From the NCBI RefSeq assembly GCF_000143535.2, contig NC_037316.1, positions 1,178,001 to 1,242,000 of the forward strand: a stretch of 64,000 nt of DNA, read 5' to 3'. Made by a program: the position numbers and the translations under genes. The stretch is from Botrytis cinerea B05.10. Its lineage: Eukaryota > Ascomycota > Leotiomycetes > Helotiales > Sclerotiniaceae. Positions 23,263 to 33,856 of this stretch are shown one piece after another (positions within the stretch are counted from its first letter, which is position 1; each line of letters starts with the position of its first letter). The notes below the pieces were generated by a model, which saw nothing but the letters and a program-made list of their open reading frames with translations, did not search any database and had not been told where the DNA came from.

Positions 23263-26200
23263 ATGTCTGAACATAACATACACGAGACCGGCAACAGTGC
23301 CAACAACCAACAACAACTCCAGCATACTGGCACCGGACGACGGGATCAACTTAACCAACTAAATGAACGACTTGCTACAGCGTACGACTATATCCACGCC
23401 AACAGTAGAGCACAAGAATCTTTTGCCATTCCACCCCCTCCCAGTCATCAGTCCAATCGTGGCCCGTTCGACGCCATTAACAACGCTCTCAATCGTCATC
23501 GACGAGAAATGAACGGTAGACACATGGCTCCAAACAATGATCAACACGGATTTCAAGCAACTCCTGCTAGTGTTAGTCATCCGCAGTCTCAAATGTCTGT
23601 GTTTGATACTCAATACCCATATGGAGAAGCTCCCATCAGTCTCACCGAGTCCTCTCAACTCCCTATCCATGATATGATCAATGGCGAGTACACTGTCAAC
23701 CCACAAATGCTTGCTCAAACCCCAATTGAGGAACTTCTCATCAGCAACGATCAACAACTGTCTCAACCTTTCCATCACGAGCACACTATCAATCCACAAA
23801 TGCTTGTCAATGACCAAGTTGACGGAGCTCCCGTCAGCTTCGCTCAGTCCTCTCAGTTACCTGTCCATCAAATCAACAATAGCGAGTACACTGTCAATCC
23901 ACAAATGCTTGCCCACAATCAAGTTGTGGGAACTCCCATCGACCATGGTCAACAATCTCAGTCTATTGATTATGCAGACGGTGTTGGATACCTTAACAAC
24001 CCACATATGTTTGCCCATCTCCAAGCTGAGGGAACTCCTATCAATTATAGCCAGCAATCGCAACTGACTATCAATGGTAATCAACACCAGGCGTTAGATT
24101 TCTCGCATGATTTCGGTGGTCATCAGCAGTTTCAAATGTCTACCGACTACACAGACAGTGTTGGATATCTTAATGACCCACAGATGTTTGCTCAGAACCA
24201 AATTGAGAGAACTCCTATCAATCATGGCCAACAATCTCAACTGCCTATCTATGGTAATCAACACCAAGCACACGATTTCTCGCATAATTTCGGGCAACAG
24301 CAGACTCAAATCCAGGACCAGCATGCAAATGATATAGGACATTCCCTCGGCCAACAAGCATCTGTTGATTATCCATTTCAAAATGGTTCAATCAATTTTG
24401 ATCAGCCATTATCAGTCCCAATTCATGCCACAAATAACAACGGACACGATATCAGCCAACGAGTACCTGCTCATTTCCAAGTTGCAGGAACTCTTGCTCA
24501 TTCCGGTCAACAACCACCTCAAATGCCTGTCAATCAGACAAATTTTAATGGTGTTAACAACAACCGACAATCAATTCAAGCAATTACTACTACTCGCATA
24601 TCATCATTTGCTAATCTCTCTGCGGAAGATCAAAATGCGGAGTTTAGACACTTCTTTCAACAACGTCTTACACAAGGAGATACCACACGAATGGAGTTCG
24701 CAACATTCAAATCCTGGTATATAGGGGAGCAGTTGGATGGCAAAAGCAAACCGACATTGGCATATGGAGTTGCCCCTCTCCACAAAGCTCTTCGCTTTGC
24801 TAGTAATGTACCAAAGCATCAGCCTATGATACCACCAGATGATCAAGAACACATCCAGCCGTCTACCATAATCTATCAGGGTACAGGGAGAGAATTGACC
24901 ACTGGGTTTCAGTATACGATGGGCCCTCTACCAACTTTGAATAAAAAATCAATGCGACCAAACAGCGAGCAGTATCTCCAAAAACCCCGAAAGAGCACCA
25001 AATCGAATGTACCAGCAAGAAGAGCTTCAAAGGCTGTTGCATCCGCGGGCCAATCCCCTTTGCCGGTTTCCTTGCCATCTATGGTACAGCCAGTTCTTTC
25101 ATCAACCGCAAGAGCTCCAGCTCCAGCTCCTACTCCATCGGCTGTAGCAACACCAGCTCTTCCATCAACCGCAAGAGCTCCAGCTCCAGCTCCTATTTCA
25201 TCGGCCGTGGCAATACCAGCTCTTCCATCAACTGCAAGAGCTCCAGCTCCAGATCCTACTCTATCAGCTGTAGCAATACCAACTCTTCCATCAACCGTAA
25301 GAACTCCAGCTCCAGTTTCTAATCCATCTGCTATAACAATACCAGCTCTTCCATCGACCACAAAAGCTCCAACTCCAACTCCTACTCTATCGACTATAAC
25401 AATACCAACTCTTCCATCAACCACAAAAACTCCAACTCCAGATCCTACTCCATCAGCTATAGAAATACTAGCTTTTCCATCGACCGTAAAAGCTCCAGCT
25501 TCAGCTCCTACTCTATCGACTATAACAATACCAGCTCTTCCATCAACCACAAGAGCTCAAGCTCCTACTCAATTGGCTACGGCAAACAGAAGAGATCAAA
25601 GACTACAAAGTGGTATGTCTAAAAGATAATTTACTACGGGCTGTCATAACTAACAATACATAGGAAATCCGCAACAAACGGGGATCATAACGAGCGCCAA
25701 AGGGAAAGAGGTCTCACGAGAGCAAAGGAATGAGGCTACTTCAGCAGCCCAGCCAACGATCATCCGGGCTGATCAAATCCGTAGTCTTGCTGGCAAATAT
25801 ACCATCTCCCTTTCGAATTTGCCTGAAATTATTCATTATGACGAGGCTTTTGAGGACGACATATTTCACGCATTAGACGCCGCAATTTCAGCTATTGATA
25901 CGAAAATCGCAGAAGGAGCAGGTAAAGCGGAAATGCCCAGGAATAATGAAAGTCGAACTATGGTGGAAATGGCCTTACCAGCAATACTCCAGAAGTCCAT
26001 CGCTCGTCTGTCACTGGAAAATCCGTCGGACGCACGAAAGAGTTTTGAAAACTATGCAGGAAATATTGGCAATTCCTCGGGAAATTCGCTGCCATTCGCT
26101 CCAGAATCGCAATTCGTCAAAGAAGAAACTAAAGTTGTGGACGGGACAAAGCAGACAGTTCGATTAGTCAATGATGGTGTCCCAGCGTGCGCAACGCATA

Positions 26201-27315
26201 CGTTCAGGTTGGATAAAATCGAGTGTGGTCTCGATGGAATAGAGGTGAAGGGAAGTTACTCAATGTATACGAAAACGACCTTTACCAACGCAACCACTCC
26301 CTTAAAGTATGCGATCGGGCTCGAAATTCAGGTTGCAGAAATTGGCAATAACCGCGTTAGAGGCGGCCTACTCAATTATGAGAGACCTCTACCATCGAAT
26401 CCTGCAGGGGTGCCTCGTTGGGCGGATATTCTCGACCTTTTCAAATTGCAAGCTGCGGAGTGGGGTTTGAACACCAGGATTCAGGGTCTACCTACATCTC
26501 AAACGTCAACGTCGACCTCACTATCGAACAAACAGCAAAATGACACAAAGAGAAGTGAGGCAAAGGAAAGTGACATAGAGCAACAGATGCCGTTTTCGAG
26601 ACTGGTACAAGGACAAGGAGCAAAAGCTGGGCAGCCGCAGCAGCAAAAAGGTCGTGGAGATAAGCGCAAGCGCCAACATCAACCAGAGCTTCATGCTTCC
26701 CCAATTATATCCACGTCCAGCTCCGGGGATTCCAGTCCTTCAAGCAATAGCAGCAGTCAAATCTCTAACGCCACTACTGGTACGATGAGTGTCTCTCCAC
26801 GAAAAGTAGCTGAATTTTCTCGATTAGCAGACAATCCACCGCCCCCGAAACGACCAAAAAATGGATATCGAGTGGGATCGCTAAAGAGAGGAACCAGTAT
26901 GATGGATGCTTCGTCTTTGATGGGGCAACCACCCATGAACAGAATTTCTCAGAATGACCACATGCATCCTGCACGTTCTCTTTCCGAAAGCGTGCGATCG
27001 CCAATTGCAACTGCAAATGCAACTGCAGCTGAAAATCTCATGCCTACGCAGGTGACACCTCTAGATTCTGGAATGGATGCATTTCAGCTTCATAAGCTGG
27101 CAATGCTACAATACGTTAACAATCCCAGACCTTACGAATACCCTACTTCCGAATCCCCACAGCCGTCACGCACATTGTCAACTCGAAGTGACATACCTAC
27201 ACAGATACAAGCTCGACTTTTGAGACCACCCACAGAGGCAGAACTCGCTCCTCATAGAGAGCAAGTGTTAAGCGTCTGGAAGTCATCTTTTCCAAAAGAA
27301 AAGAAATCCTCATAA
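23263..27315 (+). CDS. Q/N-rich protein with two internal repeat families, function unknown
   Basis: Two exons, 23263-25612 and 25664-27315 (51 nt intron: GTATGT donor, CATAACTAAC branch, TAG acceptor), give 1333 residues. I do not recognise the family. Order of parts: a Q/N-rich head; a set of degenerate repeats with the core TVNPQMLAQ..I..TPI....QSQLPI (about residues 140-350); a middle segment with FANLSAEDQNAEFRHFFQQR; a 63 bp repeat giving T-A-R-A-P-A-P-A-P-T-P-S-A-V-A-T-P-A-L-P-S variants (about 610-770); then a more ordered second half with ETKVVDGTKQTVRLVNDG and TFRLDKIECGLDGIEVKGSY, followed by a Ser/Pro-rich tail containing PPPPKRPKNGYRVGS and short basic stretches. Composition suggests a nuclear or condensate-forming regulatory protein, but that is inference. 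ATG 23263 follows a CA-rich leader typical of fungi. The final residues (HREQVLSVWKSSFPKEKKSS) look like a conserved amphipathic end. Confidence 0.8.
23685..24260 (+). repeat. degenerate in-frame repeat, NPQMLAQ core
   Basis: Five recognisable units lie in the Q/N-rich protein, beginning near 23685, 23778, 23883, 23985 and 24162. Each has a form of [EG]Y[TL][VIN]NPQM[LF]A, then TPI or APV, then QQSQL. Spacing is about 93, 105, 102 and 177 nt, so copies differ in linker length but keep frame. Divergence implies an old amplification. Confidence 0.85.
25090..25570 (+). repeat. 63 bp in-frame tandem repeat (APAPTPSA)
   Basis: Seven full units and a partial one encode a 21-residue Pro/Ala/Ser/Thr motif (TARAPAPAPTPSA, then VATPALPS). 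Drift is seen along the array: the first units read ARAPAPAP and later ones TKAPTPTP and VKAPASAP. The array sits between the Q/N-rich half and the more ordered second half of the protein. Confidence 0.9.
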
Positions 27316-28497
27316 AGTCAACGAATACACATGTTCAATGGCTAGGATTGACTTGAGCTAGCATTTTGTATTTTAAGTATGTTGTTTTGGGTATAATATG
27401 CCGGGGATACATGGTTTTGCGATGTAGCGCCCTGTGACAAATATTGATAGATTTCGATTATGTTCCTAGAATTTGGTTGGAGGTGGGAACAAGGAAAGAG
27501 GAGAGGAGTTTATGTTATTGTTGTAGAAGTGGAGTAGTATCACAAATTGGAGACTTACAAATAAAGTTGTAATTTCACGCCAGTGACAGTGAGGTTTTAT
27601 GTGAATGAATTCTAAACGTGTAACCTCTAGTTAATCGGAGGTGTTGGGAAGATAAGCGAGACTGAATTGGGAATGTCGGATCTTGAAAAGTGGAGACGGC
27701 GTACCCGAGTGACATTTCAAGATTTATCTCCGAAGGTTTTTATGCCGGCATGTAGTTCTGGGAATGCTGGCGCCAATGCGGTCCAATAGAAGAGAAGAAT
27801 GAAAAGTGGATTGGCATGGTATTTCAGCGCTCACATTTCGTGTGGGACATCAATTTACTTATACCTGGGGGGATGAATGCGAGTCACTTTCAAAGCCTAG
27901 AGCTAACCTTCATATCACACGAAGAAAAGCAAACTGATGAGTCTTTTTTTTTTTTAATCAATTACCCCTTGACTATGTCTAGTCGCATTGGCATTTTTTT
28001 GATTTCACGATGTGTAGATTGGGATTAGGGAGATGGTAGATGCTTGTCTGTGTTAGATTTCGAGCGTGTCCGTATATTGTCGGTGTGATTCGCTGTGTTT
28101 TAGATGGAAGAGATTGCGTGCTTAATTTTTGTTGCATGGCGTGGTCTTGGTCTTGGGGTGGTTTGCTACGAGAGTTTTGCGGGGGAGTGGACGACTGGTG
28201 GATATTGGATATCGAGGACGTCAAATTTATTTTGAATTTGGGGATTGACATCTCAAGCTTTGATTTTCTTAATAGTGGAGAAGTTGTGTGCTCTGCTCTT
28301 TTCTCAGTCAATCAAAAACAAAATGACCAAAAGTGGGCTTACGTAAACACTAGACTAGACTAGACGCGCTGTCATAAAATCGAGAAATTCGTGGTTTTTG
28401 TGATATTCATGCGCCACACTATATAGCGTAAAGATCGCCGGGGTCTCTACGTCATACAACCTGACTTTTACTTTAGAAGAACCTCATTCCCACCACA
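27316..28497. other. intergenic: 3' flank of the Q/N-rich gene
   Basis: About 1.2 kb with no supported gene. Small frames on both strands at 27.8-28.3 kb have no domains. A run of ten T (near 27946) and AT-rich sequence are the only notable points. Confidence 0.5.
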
Positions 28498-28928
28498 ATG
28501 TCACTTCACAATCAAACATTCCAAGTGTAGTTGAAAAAAAATTTCACGACTTTATTTTTGATGATGATTCTCTAATATTAACCAAGTTTTCTGTGCTTTC
28601 TATGTAATTAGGATATATATTCTTCGGATTTAGACTTTATTCTTTCGACGGTGAAAATAACGATAATGGTTACCATGGTTATGATGAGGCGCTGATCTCT
28701 CTCTTGGCTGCGGAGATATTGATAGTTCGGGACTATATCAGTACGGGAAAGACAGACCAAGATCTAACGAATGCAAGGAATCAAAAAATGGAAGAAAGTG
28801 AAAGGAGAGGTGAGCCCCTGGATCAACGGGCTCGTTTGAAAGAAGCAGACAATGATCGGAGAACTCGTCATTCTATAGTGAATGGGATTATCGCCTCAAT
28901 ATATCAGAAAGCAACGTGGAAACGTTGA
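28498..28928 (+). CDS. possible small two-exon gene, unknown function
   Basis: A 107-residue product can be built from exon 28498-28526 and exon 28634-28928, joining MSLHNQTFQV to LYSFDGENNDNGYHGYDEAL. The downstream part (LISLLAAEILIVRDYISTGK, then ESERRGEPLDQRARLKEAD) has a plausible amphipathic, charged composition. The ATG context (CACCACAATG) is good. Doubts: the donor is a weak GTAG, an alternative acceptor at 28611 does not keep phase with the only ATG exon, and the second exon alone has no ATG before its useful part. No homologous family is recognised. It may be a gene, a lineage-specific orphan, or a broken remnant. Confidence 0.3.
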
Positions 28929-30588
28929 ACGCCGAGGAAAGGAAGGCTCTAGAGTAATAGAGTTCTGTCGAGAAGTGTCTACATGGCGAGCGGGTGATTA
29001 TCGATCACACGATCGGTGAATGGCAGAAACTTTCTCATGAATACATGATACCACGAATGAGAAATTGATTTCATGTCTCAATATCCTGTATAGGAAGAGG
29101 CGTGCGACCATCTCCAATAATAGATAACCGTGAAGATCACTCTGGGGTCGCCAGGCATGCTTCAAATGAACGGATGTACTTTCCGAGACTGTTCAGATGC
29201 GATACCACATTCTTCAAGTACTCTGAGAAGACCACCAAAGCCGGTCGACAGCTAGAATAGTTTGCGCAGGCTTGGCTCCCCCCGAAGCGCGAATTTAGAG
29301 GAAGTCGGTGCAAGTTAAAATTGGCAAACTCGGAGAAGCGGGATAGCAGAAGCTACAAAGAATGGCAAGTAGAAGAGACTAAAACTGCTAAAAACTCATC
29401 TTAGACCACACCAGAAGAACCCCAGAAGAACCCCAGAAGACCCCCAGAAGACCCCCAGAAGACCCCCAGAAGACCGGAAGCAGTTAATCTAGATACATGT
29501 ATCACGTCACCCAGCCTGCATGATAGTAGCGGAACTACCAATGGAACTTCTTCACTTGCTGAATAGTATAGCGTTGTCACTTCCTGAAGCTTCTTCCCCA
29601 AGTGACTTTTTCTTGTAGCCGTCTATCATCACGAACCGGCAGATAATCTCGGAGAACTAAACCTTTCGATGAGAATCCAGAAATACTGGTATGAGACAGT
29701 GTCAGGCATGACTGATGTAGCATTGTTGATCGCGTAACTGTTAAGATATAGCCTCATCGTATGGCCATATGTGCTCAGAAAATAGACTCCATTGAAAGTA
29801 TTAAAGATTTTGACAGATATACACTACATTGAAAATATCAAAGACTTCGACAGTCATTGAACCAGATAAGGAAAATGGACACTGTGTCCAGACTGGACTC
29901 CCAACAAACTCAAGATTGAATGATGGCCCGTGTTAAGCGAATATTTAAGCGAAAGGCCACAAGGCATGCACAGGCTGACTTATCATACAGAAGCAAGAAT
30001 CAAATTCAGATTTGCATTGCCTGAGACTTGAGTATTACTTGCATTGGAAATTCTGCTGACACTTTTGTGCTCGGTAGACTTGGATTATAGGAGAGGATGC
30101 TTAGATTGGGGTATGGTACATGAGGTGACGAAGAAAGCAGGTACGTCATTGAGAGACATTGATACACTAATGCATTGTGACTTGACAGCGCCTTGACAGA
30201 AGCAAGACAAAGAAAGGAAAAGCATACAAAAGACGGAAGTGAATGCGGTACATTGATATCTACAAAATGTGTATGGCACATATACATGAATGATGTTTTT
30301 GGTATTATTCATCCACCGATTATTGGTCGGTTTGGTATCATTGGCCATTATCCAAAAACGCCCCATATCTAGATCTGTGAATGCGACTAGAATCGTCGGA
30401 AGGCGTGAGCTCGCGGCTCTTTATACCAGATATATCAAGAAGCTTGCAGCAATTGACTGCCGCATGCCAATGCCGTACCTGTTTGCTCACTGTTCGTTGG
30501 CTACCTTCTATAAAATGCCCTGTAAGCCGCTAAAATACACGCTGACATTATGCCTTGTCTATGCAATTGCAAGTCATGTATGTAGTAT
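28929..30588. other. intergenic between the small gene and the NMA111 3' end
   Basis: About 1.7 kb. It holds an 11 bp tandem repeat (29411-29475) and otherwise no supported gene. A 142-codon plus frame (30290-30718) runs into the antisense of the last NMA111 exon and is treated as a shadow. Confidence 0.5.
29411..29475 (+). repeat. 11 bp tandem repeat (CCAGAAGAMCC)
   Basis: Six consecutive units starting at 29411, 29422, 29433, 29444, 29455 and 29466. The first two read CCAGAAGAACC and the later ones CCAGAAGACCC, so one substitution has spread across neighbouring copies. Confidence 0.9.
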
Positions 30589-33500
30589 TCACAACAAAGA
30601 CTTGAAAGACATAGGGTCGTCAGATCCTCCCGCAACATCAAAATCTCCGACGTCATCGCCAACTACGCTGCCAATGCCTTCTTTACCTTCACCTTCCACG
30701 ACATTGCCCATTTCGTAGGTGATTCTTCTCCAACCACTCTTTTCCGAGGGGTCTTTAATCCACTCTGTAGTTGGGAAGTAGTGATCATTCTTCTTCATTG
30801 TGATAACCCACGGGACGTTATCAAAGGTTACTACCTTGATGCGGAAATCTGCAGAACAGTATTAATAATTTGTCAATCTGGGGGAAAAAAGTTGAAAACG
30901 TACATGTATTATCAGGAATCTGGATGACCACCTTCAAGAATGCTTCCAAATCTGGTGTTGGTTTCCCATTGACATGGGTTACGAAGTTAGTTGGGGTGAG
31001 GTTGTACTGGTAAGATGGTGATCCTCTTGTTCTCGCTGCAACGTAAACCTCACTATGGAGTTTAGAAATTTGTTGGCGGACAGCATGATGAGGACGATGT
31101 AGAATAGCTCCACAGAAGGAAATGGCCCGGTCAGTCTCGAGATCATCTGCTGAAACAGTGTCAAGCTTAAGGTTCATTTCCTTACAATCGCGGACAATGA
31201 CTGCATCAAGAACGTCATGGTCGTACATTACATCAAATTCATTGACCCGAGTAATGATTTTACCATTAAGAGATAGAATGATGTCTCCTTCCAAAAGAGC
31301 ACCCGACTCACTATTCCGCTCAAAGGTGCGCTTTCGGACCATGAAAAGTTGATGGCGAGATCGATTGTCTTCGGCAACCTTATGAATCCATTCTTCGGAG
31401 ACACCCATGACACGAGCTTGAGCCATTTGGATGGTATTGAATTCAACACTCAACATGCGTAGCCTAGGCTTCTCCTCATTTTGTATTCTCTCGATGACGG
31501 GTAAAAGTGTAGGAGTGGCAAGACCAAGATAATATTCGACATCCTTTGAGCTGGATGGAGATCTCTCTCCCAAGTAGGTCAACCACAAGGCTTGAACAAC
31601 GCCATCTTCACCGATAAGCACACCACTTCCACATTGACCACTCAGGCTTGTGTCAACAGTGATAGCATCAATGTTGATGGCCCGATATCTTGGAGATGCA
31701 GCATTTGCAGGGATAGCAACAGCAGTAATTTCAGTGATGGTGGTTTTAGCAACGACAATTCGCATATTGGTGTTGAAACCAATGAAGTATGTTGAAGCTC
31801 CTTGGGAGGGCTGCTTATTGCTCAATCTTGCGCTTTGCACAGGGGCAAGAACCAGCGACGGGTCGTATTGGATAATGGCATAATTTTGTAGAGGGTGCAG
31901 GAATACTACCTTTCCTTCCACAATTATGGAATCGGCAATTGTGATCGAAATATCACATAGATCGTATGGAACGACGGCTCTAGATATGACAACCAATCCT
32001 TTCTCAGCATCGATAACAACGCCCATACCCCACTTGCGGTTCCGGGGGTAGCCGTCTAGTTTGACAGGCATGTGACATAGCACTCGAACGAAGCTTCGAA
32101 CGATATCCGCTACCGCTGGATGCTGTGAGTTCTCCAGTTGTATGAAATTTGCAGACCTAGCTACAGGTGTTGTGGGTGGGAGAGCGTCGGCTAAATCCGA
32201 AAAGTCCCAAAGACCAGTGATGTCATTTCTGACGGCCAATCTCATCTTACTTGACCAATGGCGGTCAATTTGGAGAATGCCGGTATTTAGAGTGTGGAGA
32301 TCTCGGAGATGTTTGTATGTTACTACGACCCTCTCTCGGTCCGGAATTTTCTTCATGACTTCAATGAAGCTGTTCAAATCAGGTGTCTTCTTGTGATCAA
32401 TGGTTTGAATCATCCAGCCATTATCGGTGCCTTCGAATCGAAATGATCCACTGGCTTCGCACATGAAGACACCTTTACAAGCAACACCATACAGACGTGC
32501 TTGCTGATACGACAAATCATGAAAGCTGCCTCCTGCGACAGAGACAAAACGATCTGGTGTAATCATATGAAGATCTCCAACATTAACCGCAACCTCGATA
32601 TTTTCACCACCACGCTGTATAAGGAAGCTTACCGTCTGACCAACACTGGAATCAAGGATATCATCCAAACGAATGAATTGTGTCAATAGTTCGCCATTGA
32701 CCTTGAGTAGTAGATCTCCTTCTTCAATCAATTTATGTGACGGTCCTTCCGGAAGAACAATTTCTGCCACGAGCATACCGGTCTCCTTGGGAAATCCTTT
32801 TCGAACAATGCCTTCCCAATCGGGTGTCAAACCAAGTCTCCGGCATTCATCAAAAGGCTTGATCAACCATTGACATTGAATAGTTCCCCGGGTAATGGGT
32901 TTACCCTCTTGGACGCATTGAAGAGCTCTCAAAGGTCGATCGAGTGGCAAGAAATAATCGGTTGCGGCACCATCACTTCTTCCACCCGCTTGTAGGGCAA
33001 CCGCGTATCCATCAATCTATCTGCATGTCAATATTCGGAGGGTAAGGCAAATGGGGGGTATTAATATTCGAACTTACATTAACGACTGGACTTCCAGAAC
33101 TTCCCCCACTCGCAGCAGCAGCAGCTTGTATGTAATTGGTATTGAAATCACAATATCCGTCACCGTATTCCGGCGCATTTCTGTCCAATCTACTGATGAC
33201 TCCCGATAAAATACTGAGCTTCTCTCCGGCATCGTTACCCACCACTCTAATCTCCGATCCTACCTTGGCAAGATCTGGTCGTAGTCCCAGAGCTGTAACA
33301 GGCATGTATTTTATAGCTTTAGGGTCAAATCGTAATATACCAAAATCGTGAACAGGGTCACGATAAACTGGGTAAGCATCAACTTCTTCGTGATTATCGA
33401 AAACGCAATATCCCCAGAAAGGTCCTGATCCAACAACATGTCGATTGGTCAAAATGTATCTGCAGAAATGTTAACAAAGCTAAAAATGACAGACGGCACA

Positions 33501-33856
33501 TCCATTTGAGCTGGAAAAACTAACCCTCTTTCTGCATCTACCACAAAACCAGTAGCTTCACTGGTTAATGCAGGGTCTGTGTCAAAAGAACAAGTCTGGC
33601 AGAATCGGATCGAAACTACATTTCGTACCACTCGCTCAATGGTGGCCTGCCATTCAGCCGTATCTGGTGATACATTCGATGGTAACAGTTGTAGTCCATC
33701 AGCATCGTATTCATCGTCGGAAAGGTCGATTTCTGGAGTATTGACGCCTGTTGACTCTTTTCCATTCAAGGCTCGGAGTTGCTTCTGAGGTCTCTCGGGC
33801 CCCGTTGGATGCGACTTTCTTTTCGAGCGCGTTGCAACGCCGTTGGTGCCGATCAT
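30589..33856 (-). CDS. nma111: NMA111-type serine protease (double HtrA/PDZ protein)
   Basis: Four exons, 33856-33525, 33459-33078, 33016-30904 and 30848-30589, give 1028 residues. The first intron splits the glycine before YILTNRHVV. Catalytic triad in the first trypsin-like domain: His118 (TNRHVV), Asp149 (PVHDFGIL) and Ser232 (GGSSGSP). A PDZ-like domain follows ([24 protein letters not shown] split over about 300-370), then a second, degenerate protease half ([29 protein letters not shown]) and further PDZ-like segments ([20 protein letters not shown]). This duplicated layout is characteristic of fungal Nma111, a mainly nuclear HtrA-type protease linked to protein quality control and apoptosis-like death. 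RSKRK near the N-terminus suits nuclear import. Start 33856 puts the triad close to the positions I recall for yeast Nma111; an upstream in-frame ATG at 34078 would add 74 residues. Confidence 0.93.

Noticed and set aside
24909..25550. 213-codon minus frame rich in V, G and A
   Set aside because: It is the complement of the 63 bp Pro/Ala repeat in the Q/N-rich gene; regular repeats often keep the opposite strand open.
30290..30718. 142-codon plus-strand frame
   Set aside because: Its second half is the antisense of the last NMA111 exon and its first half has no domain, leader or splice support.
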